A stretch of 21,530 bases of DNA from Chloroflexota bacterium (lineage in GTDB: Bacteria; Chloroflexota; Dehalococcoidia; Lucifugimonadales; Australimonadaceae), in contig JAPOOH010000278.1 in NCBI GenBank assembly GCA_026713505.1, forward strand, positions 1 through 21,530. Direction: 5' to 3'. The number at the start of each line of letters is the position of its first letter. Within the stretch, counting starts at the first letter, position 1. The notes under the pieces were generated by a model. It was not told the DNA's origin. It made no database searches and was given only the letters and a program-made list of their open reading frames with translations. Of the stretch, positions 6,558 to 14,270 are shown piece after piece. The translations under genes and the position numbers were made by a program.

Positions 6558-8399
6558 GTGAGGATAGCCGTCTGCGTCAAGTGGGTGCCCGCGATATCCC
6601 GCATACGCCTTGACCCGGAGACGAAACGGCTCGTCCGGGAGGACGTGCCGAGCGAACTGAACGCCTACGACGTGCTCGCGGTCAACCGTGCGGTCGAACT
6701 GAAGGCAACGCTGGGGGGACGTGTCGACGTCTACACCATGGGGCCCCCGGAGGCCCGGCGGGGCCTCGTGCGCTGCCTGGCCATGGGCGCGGACGATGCA
6801 TACCACCTCAACGATTTCGCGTTCGCGGGCGCGGACACGCTCGCGACCTCGCGAGCCCTCGCGCTCGCACTCGAGCGCAATGGCTATGACCTTGTCCTGT
6901 TCGGCAACAACAGCGTCGACGCGGAGACGGGGCAGGTCGGGCCGGAGGTTGCGGAGATGCTGGGCATCCCGCAGGTCACGGCGGTCAGTCGGTTGGAGGT
7001 CTCGGCGGACGGCGCGGTGCGTGCCGAGCGCGCGCTGGAGAACGGCACGGAGGTCGTGGAGGGTACGCTGCGGATGCTTATCTCCGTGGTGGAGGGCGTC
7101 GCACCGGACACCTCGCCGCCGCGCGAGGAGGTGCGGGCTGCCGAGGAGCGCGAGATAACCGAACTGACCGCCGCGATGCTCGCCGGCGACGTATCGCAGT
7201 TCGGAGCGGCGGGCTCGCCGACGTGGGTGTCCGAGGTGCGGCAGATCGAATCATCCCGTGAGGGCCGCCTCATCACGGAAGGCAACCCGGCGGAGATGGC
7301 ACGGGAGGCGGTCGCGGCGCTCGCAGAGCGGGGCGCGCTCAACACCGAAGGCGATGCAGGAAGCACAGCGGATGCGGCAGCAGATGCGCCCCGCGCAGGC
7401 GACGGACCGGAGCTGTGGGTGGTAGCCGAAGCCGACGAGAGCGGGCTGCGCCCGGTCACTTTCGAGATGCTCGCGGCTGCGCAGCCCGTTGCGGACGCGC
7501 TGAGCGGACGTGTGGCTGCGTTCGTCATCGGCGGAGAAGAGATAGCGGGTCACGCGGCAGCGCTGGGAGAAGCGGGCGCGGACGTGGTGATGGTCGCCTC
7601 CGGCAGCGGGCTGTCGGCCTACTCCACTGCCGCCTACACGGCGGTGCTGACGGAGGCCATCGCTGAGCACCAGCCTTTCGCCGTGCTGCTGCCGTCCACG
7701 CCCAATGGACGCGACCTCGCGGCTCGGGCATCGGCCCGGCTGGGTCTTGGGCTGACCGGAGACTGCATCGGCCTGGACGTGGACGACTCCGGGCTGGCGC
7801 AGCTCAAGCCGGCGTTCGGCGGCAACATCGTCGCGCCCATCTACTCGCGCACGCTCCCGAACATGGCGACGGTGCGGCCCGGCATCTTCAGCGCACTGCG
7901 GCCCAACCCCGCCAGGAACGTACCCGTTACCACCGTGAGCGCCGCCGTCGCCCGGGGCGACGGCCCGACGCGGGTGGAGTTCCGCGCCGCGCCGGACGAC
8001 GATGCGGCGTCTCTGGACAAGGCCCGCGTGGTGCTGTGCGTCGGTATGGGCGTCGGCGGGCCGGACCGCATCCCGGACCTGGATGAGCTGCGGTCGCTTC
8101 TCGGCGCGGACCTCATCTGCACGCGCGATGTCGTCGAGGCGGGGTGGATGCCGCGGCAGCGGCAGGTTGGGCTGACGGGACGCTCCATCGCACCTCGCCT
8201 GTACGTCGGCATCGGCGTGCGAGGCGACTTCAACCACGCGGTGGGGATACAGCGCGCGGGCACGGTGCTCGCGGTCAACGGCGACCGCCGCGCCGCATTC
8301 TTCCGCGGCCAGTCGGACGTGGGCGTTGTCGCGGACTGGCAGGAGTTCGTACCGGCCCTCGTGGAGGAGTTGCGGCGCCATCGCAATGGCGGGCGATGA
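6558..8399 (+). CDS. Fused electron-transfer flavoprotein, beta-alpha (EtfBA)
   Basis: The 613-residue protein joins EtfB (about 1-250, starting MRIAVCVKWVP with the AMGADDAYHL and LFGNNSVDAETGQVGP motifs) to EtfA (about 285-613) through an Ala/Asp-rich linker. ETFs carry electrons from flavin dehydrogenases to the quinone pool or to other acceptors. The EtfA FAD-binding half keeps QVGLTGR (536-542), GAD-CTRDVVEAGW, LYVGIGVRGDFNH and AVNGDRRAAFF. The usual 'SGAIQH' reads RGDFNH and the usual 'SGGRG' reads GMGVGG, so it is a divergent member. GTG 6558 is the start, with AGGAGG 4 nt upstream. Most bacteria make the two subunits from separate genes. It is coupled to the next gene by an ATGA overlap. 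No acyl-CoA dehydrogenase or ETF:quinone oxidoreductase is nearby, so the partner is unknown. Confidence 0.9.
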   Translation: MRIAVCVKWVPAISRIRLDPETKRLVREDVPSELNAYDVLAVNRAVELKATLGGRVDVYTMGPPEARRGLVRCLAMGADDAYHLNDFAFAGADTLATSRALALALERNGYDLVLFGNNSVDAETGQVGPEVAEMLGIPQVTAVSRLEVSADGAVRAERALENGTEVVEGTLRMLISVVEGVAPDTSPPREEVRAAEEREITELTAAMLAGDVSQFGAAGSPTWVSEVRQIESSREGRLITEGNPAEMAREAVAALAERGALNTEGDAGSTADAAADAPRAGDGPELWVVAEADESGLRPVTFEMLAAAQPVADALSGRVAAFVIGGEEIAGHAAALGEAGADVVMVASGSGLSAYSTAAYTAVLTEAIAEHQPFAVLLPSTPNGRDLAARASARLGLGLTGDCIGLDVDDSGLAQLKPAFGGNIVAPIYSRTLPNMATVRPGIFSALRPNPARNVPVTTVSAAVARGDGPTRVEFRAAPDDDAASLDKARVVLCVGMGVGGPDRIPDLDELRSLLGADLICTRDVVEAGWMPRQRQVGLTGRSIAPRLYVGIGVRGDFNHAVGIQRAGTVLAVNGDRRAAFFRGQSDVGVVADWQEFVPALVEELRRHRNGGR

Positions 8400-10495
8400 A
8401 ACGCCGTCTGCTCGTATCCGCCCTCCTCGCCGCCTCCGTGTTGGGCCTCATCGTCACGCTGGATAAGGCGGTCGGCGAGCCGCAGGCGGAGCGTCTCCCT
8501 ATCGTCCCGGCCGAGGCCTCGCCCTTCGCATCCGCCGAGATCCTCCACGAGTTCGCGGGGTTCGCGTACACGGACCTCGCCGAAGGGGACTGGGAGGGTC
8601 TCGCGCTCTCGTTGCTCCCTGGCAGCGAGGCAACGTGCGGGGTGGAGTCGCTCGCGGTGCACGCTGGCGCGGCCCAGCGCGAAGCGGCGGTGGCGTTGGA
8701 GTCCGCCATCGCACGCGATGATGCGGCGCGGCTCCAGTTCGTGCGACTACCCGCCGTCGAGTGGCGCATCGAGGACATGAGCGTGGTGGGTGAATCGGCT
8801 ACGGTGCAGCGCCGCGCTCAGGCGCTGGGGCGCGACGCCATGCCGCCGCTCGTAAGCCATGACCGCTGGAGAGTAGCGGACGGCGCGTGGTGGCTGGACC
8901 ACGAGAGCGTCGCGCCCGGTTGCAGCAGCGAGGTACGGGACGCGGGCACGCCGCTCCCTGATTACAACGTCGAGGAGGGCGGCTCGTTCGAACGGCCCCT
9001 GGCGCACGGAGCGCCCGTGAGCGCGGTCTCGCCGGAGGGACGCGCGTTCACCATCACGCTGGCGGCTGCGGAACGCGGCATCGCTCCCACGCCCCCACAG
9101 CAAGGCTACGAACACGTCTTCGTAGAGGTCCGGGTGGAGTCGGCGGACGGCTCGCAACTCGGCCTGCCGCCAAGGTTCCACGCAGCGTCGTTCGACGGCT
9201 GGTTCCTGCGAAGGTCGGGCGCGATAGGCACCAACGTCTGCCCCGGCACGGAGCACACCGGCGTGACGTGCCAGCTGGTCAGCGGCCGCTTCCTCGTTGA
9301 GGTGGACGACCCTTCGCCGCGGTTCGCGTGGACGCTCGCGCCAGCCGGCGAGCGCATCGAGGCTCTCGCGTGGTGGCGGCTGCCAACAGTCCTCAACGAG
9401 GGCCGACCAGCAGTGCTGGACCTCACTTCCACAGAGACGGCGCGTATGCTCGACGCAGCCGCCATCCCGCCGGGTTCGTGGCGGACAGACTTCACCCGCG
9501 TGACCGCTGATCTCAGCAGCGCGAGCGTGGTTGCGGGGGGGCGCGGGGCCATCCCCGTCGTCACCGGACCGCGCTATGAGACCGTCGAACAGGCGAGCGA
9601 GTGGCTCAGCGGCAACGAGCCGGTTCTCGCGGCATTCACGGGAGGAGAGGCGAGAGCGTACCCGCTCCGTTTGCTCCTCGCGCATGAGGCGGTGAACGAC
9701 TGGCTGGGCGGTTCGCCGCTGCTGGTGACGTATTGCCCCCGCTGCAACAGCGCCGCGGTGTTCGAGCGCACGGTGGGCACGCTGACGCTGCAGTTCAGCG
9801 CTGCCAGTGTTCTGCGCACCCAGAACCGTGTCCTTTTTGACGAGGCCACCGAGTCCTGGTGGCAGCAGTCGACCGGCTCAGCCATCGCGGGTGGGTTCGC
9901 CGGGCTCCGCCTGCGTCCCGCTACGAGCGCCGTCATCTCCTGGGACGACTTCGAAAGCGTCTACCCGGACGGCACCGTACTGTCACGAACGTCCGGGTTC
10001 GACATCGACTACGGCTTCAACCCGTACTTCAACATCGACTTCAGCCAGCTACCCCCGTCCGTTGGTGAAGTCGACCCGCGACTGCCGCCTCGTGCGCGCG
10101 TGCTCGGACTGTCGAGCGACGGCGAAACGCTCGCGGTGCCGTTCTCGGACCTCTTCTTCTCCGGGACGGCCAGCGCAACGGTCGGAGACACGCCGGTGGC
10201 GTTGTTCTGGCAAAGGGGCACTGCTTCTCCGCTCAGCAGCGCCGATGTCTCACAGGGACGGGACGTGGGAGCCGCAGTCGCGTTCGATGCCCGGCTGGAG
10301 CGACGGACGCTTACCTTTCGTTCGGAAGGAGGCGCCTTCGTCGATGAGCAGACCGGTTCGGTATGGAGCATAACGGGAGACGCGCTGAGCGGGCCGCTCG
10401 CGGGCAGCCGTCTGGGCGTCTTCCCGCACGTCAACAGTTTCTGGTCGTGCTGGTCGGCCTTCCGCCCGAAGACGGCGGTCTACGGGGTCAGCTGA
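8396..10495 (+). CDS. Membrane-anchored DUF3179 protein
   Basis: ATG 8396 overlaps the ETF stop (ATGA), so the 699-residue product is translationally coupled to EtfBA. Longer readings of this frame run antiparallel to no signal and only shadow the ETF gene. Residues 1-22 form a signal anchor (MKRRLLVSALLAASVLGLIV). An NTF2-like region (about 45-180) and a beta-sandwich region resembling DUF4352 (about 195-350) follow. From about 385 comes DUF3179, with YCPRC (Cys447, Cys450) followed by NSA-VFER, then SWWQQSTG, YGFNPYFNID and the terminal HVNSFWSCWSAF. The function of DUF3179 is not established. The CxxC and conserved Trp/His suggest a redox or metal role outside the membrane. The coupling to an ETF is suggestive but unproven. 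Confidence 0.85.
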   Translation: MKRRLLVSALLAASVLGLIVTLDKAVGEPQAERLPIVPAEASPFASAEILHEFAGFAYTDLAEGDWEGLALSLLPGSEATCGVESLAVHAGAAQREAAVALESAIARDDAARLQFVRLPAVEWRIEDMSVVGESATVQRRAQALGRDAMPPLVSHDRWRVADGAWWLDHESVAPGCSSEVRDAGTPLPDYNVEEGGSFERPLAHGAPVSAVSPEGRAFTITLAAAERGIAPTPPQQGYEHVFVEVRVESADGSQLGLPPRFHAASFDGWFLRRSGAIGTNVCPGTEHTGVTCQLVSGRFLVEVDDPSPRFAWTLAPAGERIEALAWWRLPTVLNEGRPAVLDLTSTETARMLDAAAIPPGSWRTDFTRVTADLSSASVVAGGRGAIPVVTGPRYETVEQASEWLSGNEPVLAAFTGGEARAYPLRLLLAHEAVNDWLGGSPLLVTYCPRCNSAAVFERTVGTLTLQFSAASVLRTQNRVLFDEATESWWQQSTGSAIAGGFAGLRLRPATSAVISWDDFESVYPDGTVLSRTSGFDIDYGFNPYFNIDFSQLPPSVGEVDPRLPPRARVLGLSSDGETLAVPFSDLFFSGTASATVGDTPVALFWQRGTASPLSSADVSQGRDVGAAVAFDARLERRTLTFRSEGGAFVDEQTGSVWSITGDALSGPLAGSRLGVFPHVNSFWSCWSAFRPKTAVYGVS

Positions 10496-11255
10496 CGCTC
10501 CAGCCCGCGTCCACCAGCAGGTGGTGGCCGTTCACCGCGCCCGCCTCCCTGCTCGCAAGGAACACTACCGCGCCCGCGATCTCCTCCGGCTGGAGCCGCC
10601 TGCCGATGGGCGAATGCTGCAGGAACGTGGAGTCGTTGCGGGCAGAGTCCGGGTTCCGCGTCATAGGCGTGTCCGTAGGGCCGGGGCCGACGGCATTGAC
10701 GGTGATGCCCTGCGTCGCCCACTCGGTGGCGAGCGACTTGGTGAGCGCAACGACGCCGCCCTTCGCGGACACGTAGACCGCACGGTTCGGGCCGGAGGTA
10801 ACAACCAGCTGCGATGCGATGTTGACGATGCGTCCGTAGCCTGCGTTCAGCATGTGCCGTGAGGCCGCCTGCGCCGCAAAAAAGACCCCCTTGACGTTCA
10901 CGGCGTGCACCGCGTCCCAGTGCTCCTCAGAAACGTCAAGGGCGCTCATGCGGGAGCTCACGCCCGCGTTGTTCACGAGGATGTGCAGCCCGCCGAGGTC
11001 CGCGGCGATGGTGTCGAAGACGGGGGCGATGGAAGAGGCAACGCTTACGTCCAGGTCGTAGCCCCGCGCTGTGCCTCCATCGACCTCGAGCCCCTGGACG
11101 AAGGCGTCGACGTCCTCACGCTTGGCCGGAAGGTTCGTGACGGCAACGGTGGCGCCCGCCTGGGCCAGCGCGGCGCTGACGGCCCCGCCAATGCCCTGAC
11201 TGCCGCCGGTGACGACGGCAACCAGGCCGTCGAGTCTGAAGGGCGTGGTAGCCAT
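10488..11255 (-). CDS. Short-chain dehydrogenase/reductase (SDR, classical)
   Basis: This 255-residue NAD(P)-dependent oxidoreductase shows every classical SDR signature: TGGSQGIG at 16-23 (cofactor loop), NNAG at 95-98, Asn120, Ser148, and Tyr161/Lys165 in YVSAK (catalytic tetrad). The end, GAVVFLASREAGAVNGHHLLVDAGW, is the usual SDR tail. The family includes 3-oxoacyl-ACP reductases and sugar or alcohol dehydrogenases; the substrate cannot be read from sequence. The 3' end overlaps the convergent DUF3179 gene by 8 bp. A near-consensus promoter lies directly before the ATG and no Shine-Dalgarno is present, suggesting a leaderless mRNA. Confidence 0.93.
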   Translation of the reverse strand: MATTPFRLDGLVAVVTGGSQGIGGAVSAALAQAGATVAVTNLPAKREDVDAFVQGLEVDGGTARGYDLDVSVASSIAPVFDTIAADLGGLHILVNNAGVSSRMSALDVSEEHWDAVHAVNVKGVFFAAQAASRHMLNAGYGRIVNIASQLVVTSGPNRAVYVSAKGGVVALTKSLATEWATQGITVNAVGPGPTDTPMTRNPDSARNDSTFLQHSPIGRRLQPEEIAGAVVFLASREAGAVNGHHLLVDAGWSVS

Positions 11256-11261
11256 GGGAGG

Positions 11262-11289
11262 ATTATAGGCGCTGCGTGCGCCCTGTCCT
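11262..11289 (-). promoter_or_regulatory. Sigma-70-type promoter, leaderless, for the SDR gene
   Basis: On the minus strand, AGGACA (11284-11289) and a perfect TATAAT (11262-11267) are separated by 16 bp. Only 6 nt lie between the -10 box and the ATG at 11255, so transcription should begin at or next to the start codon. The -35 box overlaps the stop region of the upstream small membrane gene. Confidence 0.55.
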
Positions 11290-11500
11290 ACAGGTAGGTG
11301 ACCCCGGCCGGGAGGGAAGCGTGGCCGCCGCCGTAGTCCTTCTCCTTGGGGACCGGGTTACGGAGTTCGTCGCGAGTAACGTAGTTATAGGAGATCACGC
11401 CGATGACGGTCGATGCCACGATCGCGGCCAGCAGTCCGAGAATGATGAGCGAAAGGTAGACGAGGCGAGCGTTGCGTGGCGCGGCGCTGGCTAGGGACAT
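11288..11500 (-). CDS. Small single-pass membrane protein
   Basis: The 70-residue product has one strong transmembrane helix (about residues 13-36, LVYLSLIILGLLAAIVASTV), then VISYNYVTRDEL and a polar C-terminus ending in HASLPAGVTYL. ATG 11500 is preferred because a GGAGG lies about 11 nt upstream and the helix then follows a short basic head. The same frame can be extended to an ATG at 11596, but the added residues look random and that start has no ribosome-binding site. No family is recognised. It is oriented ahead of the SDR gene but the latter has its own promoter. Confidence 0.5.
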   Translation of the reverse strand: MSLASAAPRNARLVYLSLIILGLLAAIVASTVIGVISYNYVTRDELRNPVPKEKDYGGGHASLPAGVTYL

Positions 11501-11592
11501 GGGTGATCGGGCCTCCGGCGGAGCATCGGTATCGTATCTGACCGTCCTGCTAACGCTACTATAGGCGGCGGCGCGTCGCAAGGCGTTGAGGG

Positions 11593-11629
11593 TCATACGC
11601 GGCCGCAGGTTCCATGCAAGGGCGTATGA
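11593..11629. repeat. 8-bp inverted repeat upstream of mscS (possible operator)
   Basis: TCATACGC (11593-11600) and GCGTATGA (11622-11629) are exact inverted copies separated by 21 bp. The right arm overlaps TATGAT (11625-11630), a 5/6 match to a -10 box on the plus strand, though I see no good -35 partner. It lies between the divergent small membrane gene and mscS, a sensible place for an operator. Confidence 0.3.
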
Positions 11630-11694
11630 TTACCATCTGCACGGGAAGCGATCGGAAGGGTATCGTTTGCAAGCAACCGTGCTCCGGGTGAAAC

Positions 11695-12798
11695 GTGCCT
11701 CTCGATCCACTGACAACCGACCTCCACGCCCAGCGATTGATCGCCGGCGGCGTTCTGCTCGTCTCCTTGCTTGTAGCGTTCATCTTCTACTTCGTGACGC
11801 GGTTCGTCACCCGCAAGTACCTCACCGGGGTCAGCGGACGCACCTACCGCCTGGCGCACTCCATCATGCGCGCCACCTCCAGACCCGGGGCGCTCTTCCT
11901 CCTCATCCTGGGAGCAACGATCTCCCTGCTCCTCTGGCCGGACGCGGAACCCTGGCACAACCAAATCACGACCATAGGCGGGGCCGCCATCGTGATCGTC
12001 GGTGCGTTCGCCACGTCCAACGTCTTCATAGCCGTTGCGAACTGGTACAGCCTCACGGTCGCGATATCCACCAAGACCAACCTGGACGACCGGATACTCC
12101 CGGTGGCGAAGCGCGTGATCCCGCTCTCCGTCTACGCTATCGGCGGGCTCATCGTCCTGGACATGCTGGGGGGCAGCATCAGCCCGCTGCTGGGCGGTCT
12201 CGGCATCACCGGCCTGGCGGTTGCGCTGGCACTGCAGCCGACGCTCAGCAACTTTTTCGCGGGGACGAACATACTCTCGGAAGGAGTGTTCACGGAGGGG
12301 GACTACATCGAGTTGCAGGGCGGCCCCGCAGGTTACGTGCAGTCGGTGGGACTACGGAGCACGAGGATACGCACCTGGCTGAACAACGACGTCATCATTC
12401 CCAACTCCGTCCTGTCCAGTTCGATCATGGTGAACTACAGCCGCCCAGACCCGCGGATGAACGTCCTCGTTATGTGCGGGGTGAGTTACGACAGCGACCT
12501 GAGCCGCGTCAATGAGGTCGCATTGGAGGTCGCCCGCGAGACTATCGCTGCGAACGCCGAGGCTGAGAAGGAAGACCCGTGGTTCGGCTACGAGCGGTTC
12601 GGTGACTCCAACATCGACTTCTGGGTCTTCCTGCAAGCGAAGGACCGCGTAGGGTCGTTCATCGTCACGAACGACCTCATCAAGCGGCTGCACGCGCGCT
12701 TCCGGGAGGAAGGCATAGAGATCAACTACCCCGTGCGCAAGGTGATGTTCGACTCCCCTCCTCCACCCGGAGCGCCGCCTGGGCAGGCGGGTCCGTGA
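11695..12798 (+). CDS. Small-conductance mechanosensitive channel (MscS family)
   Basis: MscS channels open when membrane tension rises after hypo-osmotic shock and release solutes. The 367-residue protein has three or four hydrophobic helices (about 14-35, 64-81, 93-120, 142-159) and the pore helix with its Gly/Ala pattern at about 163-190 (GGLGITGLAVALALQPTLSN, then FFAG). The beta-domain motif GVFTEGDYIEL and the cytoplasmic vestibule (RSTRIRTWLNNDVIIPNS) follow. A Pro-rich tail closes it. The start is a GTG with a weak upstream purine run (GGGTGAA). Its stop overlaps the otsB start (GTGA), so the two are probably co-translated, linking solute release to trehalose metabolism. Confidence 0.92.
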   Translation: MPLDPLTTDLHAQRLIAGGVLLVSLLVAFIFYFVTRFVTRKYLTGVSGRTYRLAHSIMRATSRPGALFLLILGATISLLLWPDAEPWHNQITTIGGAAIVIVGAFATSNVFIAVANWYSLTVAISTKTNLDDRILPVAKRVIPLSVYAIGGLIVLDMLGGSISPLLGGLGITGLAVALALQPTLSNFFAGTNILSEGVFTEGDYIELQGGPAGYVQSVGLRSTRIRTWLNNDVIIPNSVLSSSIMVNYSRPDPRMNVLVMCGVSYDSDLSRVNEVALEVARETIAANAEAEKEDPWFGYERFGDSNIDFWVFLQAKDRVGSFIVTNDLIKRLHARFREEGIEINYPVRKVMFDSPPPPGAPPGQAGP

Positions 12799-13592
12799 GC
12801 GGTCTGCCGGGCCTGCTCGCGCACCCGGACGAGGCGCTCGCGCTGCTGAGGCCCCGCCCCGCCTGCGTCTTCACCGACATTGACGGCCCCCTCTCTCCCA
12901 TCGTCGCCGACCCTGCCGCCGCGACGGTGCCTGACTCGACGCGCGCTGCGCTGCGGGCGCTCGCAGAGCGCATTGCGGTGGTCGCGCTCACCGGACGGAG
13001 TGTTGCTGACGCCCGGAGGATCGTGGGCCTGGACACGCTGGTCTACTCTGGCAACCACGGCGCGGAGTGGTGGGAAGCCGGCATCGCAAGCGTAGAACCC
13101 GCGGTCGAACCCTACCTTCCACGGGTCCGGGAGATCGCTGAGGCGGTGGAGAGCGGTATCGGTACGCCGGGTATCCTGCTCGAGGAGAAGGGGGCCAGCC
13201 TCTCCGTGCACTACCGCAACACGAAGGTCCCCGGATCCGCGCGAAGGGATATCCTCGGCTTCCTGGACGAGCACGCCCGGGGCATGGCCATCCGGGAGGG
13301 AAAGATGGTGGTGGAGATCCGCGCCCCGGTCCCTCTCTCCAAGGGTGAGGCAGTGCGCTCTTTCATCCGGTGCAGGGGGCTGGCTTCGGCGCTCGTGCTC
13401 GGCGACGACCGGACGGACGCGGAGGCGTTCGCCGTCGTGCGGCAGATGCGTGAGGCCGGGGAGGTCCACGGACTGTGCGCCGGGGTTGCGACGGCAGACG
13501 CTCCGGCGGAGCTGCTCGAAGTGGCGGACTATGCGCTGGCGGACACGGAAACGGTCGGAGCGTTCCTTGCCTTGATGACCTCCGAGTTGTAG
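12795..13592 (+). CDS. otsB: Trehalose-6-phosphate phosphatase
   Basis: OtsB removes phosphate from trehalose 6-phosphate, the last step of the OtsA/OtsB trehalose pathway. The 265-residue HAD-family protein has motif I FTDIDGPLSPI (nucleophile Asp28 and acid/base Asp30), motif II VALTGRS (Thr65), Lys182 in SKGEAV as motif III, and motif IV LGDDRTDAEAF (Asp203/Asp204). The cap segment VYSGNHGAEWWE is typical of the family. One oddity is Pro32 at the position that is usually Thr in DxDGT. GTG 12795 overlaps the mscS stop. Its partner otsA lies about 3 kb away on the opposite strand. Confidence 0.92.
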   Translation: MSGLPGLLAHPDEALALLRPRPACVFTDIDGPLSPIVADPAAATVPDSTRAALRALAERIAVVALTGRSVADARRIVGLDTLVYSGNHGAEWWEAGIASVEPAVEPYLPRVREIAEAVESGIGTPGILLEEKGASLSVHYRNTKVPGSARRDILGFLDEHARGMAIREGKMVVEIRAPVPLSKGEAVRSFIRCRGLASALVLGDDRTDAEAFAVVRQMREAGEVHGLCAGVATADAPAELLEVADYALADTETVGAFLALMTSEL

Positions 13593-13607
13593 AACAAACA
13601 GAGAGCT

Positions 13608-14252
13608 ATGAGTATGATTGCCGTACCGGCTATGTTCACGAGATACCTCTGCTTACTGCTCCTCCTCCTTGCCGTTCTGGCTGGGTGCTCGCAGGAAGAG
13701 GAGCCGGATACCACTGCAACTGCGGATGGTGTCGCTTCAGCTACCGCAACCGCGCAGGCGAGGCAGGAGCGCGAAGACATAGAGGCCACGATAACCGCCG
13801 CGGCCCCGACTCCGCGTCCCTCGCCGACGCCCTCTGCAACACCTACTCCGAAGCCCATTCCCACGGTCGTGCCCACCCCCACTATCGTTGAGATAGCAAC
13901 CGCAACGCCCGTGCCCAGACCCACCGCCACCAACACGCCTCAACCAACTTTCACCCCCACGCCGCGGCCACTGGTCACCCCGGACCCCGACAAGCCGCAC
14001 ACAGTCCTGCTGGCGAAGATCCTCAACGAGAGGAACCGGCTGCTGGACGAGATGCCGGACTTCTCAGGCCAGCCTTCCACTGAGGAAGTGAACGCCTGGA
14101 GCGGGGCTTTCCTCGACTGGTTGGAGGCGCAGCAAGGCTACTGTGGGATCGTGCAGAACTACGAACTCGAGCGGGACAAGTGCAACCAGATGGACATGGA
14201 CCGCCTGACGATGCAGAACGCCCTGTCAGGCTGGCAGCAGCGTTCATCGTAG
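13608..14252 (+). CDS. Lipoprotein with Pro/Thr-rich linker
   Basis: This is a 214-residue predicted lipoprotein. The signal runs [15 protein letters not shown] with Cys27 as lipidation site. A Thr/Ala segment (about 35-65) and a long Pro/Thr-rich, probably disordered or glycosylated linker (about 66-127, repeated PTP/TPTP) lead to a small helical C-terminal domain of about 85 residues with two Cys (in GYCGI and DKCNQ). I do not recognise that domain. Three Met codons (13608, 13614, 13632) could be the start; a weak AGAGAG lies before the first. The linker suggests display away from the membrane. It sits 15 nt after otsB and may be co-transcribed. Confidence 0.75.
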   Translation: MSMIAVPAMFTRYLCLLLLLLAVLAGCSQEEEPDTTATADGVASATATAQARQEREDIEATITAAAPTPRPSPTPSATPTPKPIPTVVPTPTIVEIATATPVPRPTATNTPQPTFTPTPRPLVTPDPDKPHTVLLAKILNERNRLLDEMPDFSGQPSTEEVNAWSGAFLDWLEAQQGYCGIVQNYELERDKCNQMDMDRLTMQNALSGWQQRSS

Positions 14253-14270
14253 CAACGCCGTCGCCCTGCG

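Noticed and set aside
7251..8381. A 376-codon minus-strand frame
   Set aside because: Lies wholly antisense to the well-supported ETF gene and has Arg/His-rich non-protein-like composition.
13529..13936. Gly/Val-rich minus-strand frame resembling a low-complexity membrane protein
   Set aside because: It is the reverse complement of the Pro/Thr-rich linker and signal peptide of the lipoprotein gene.
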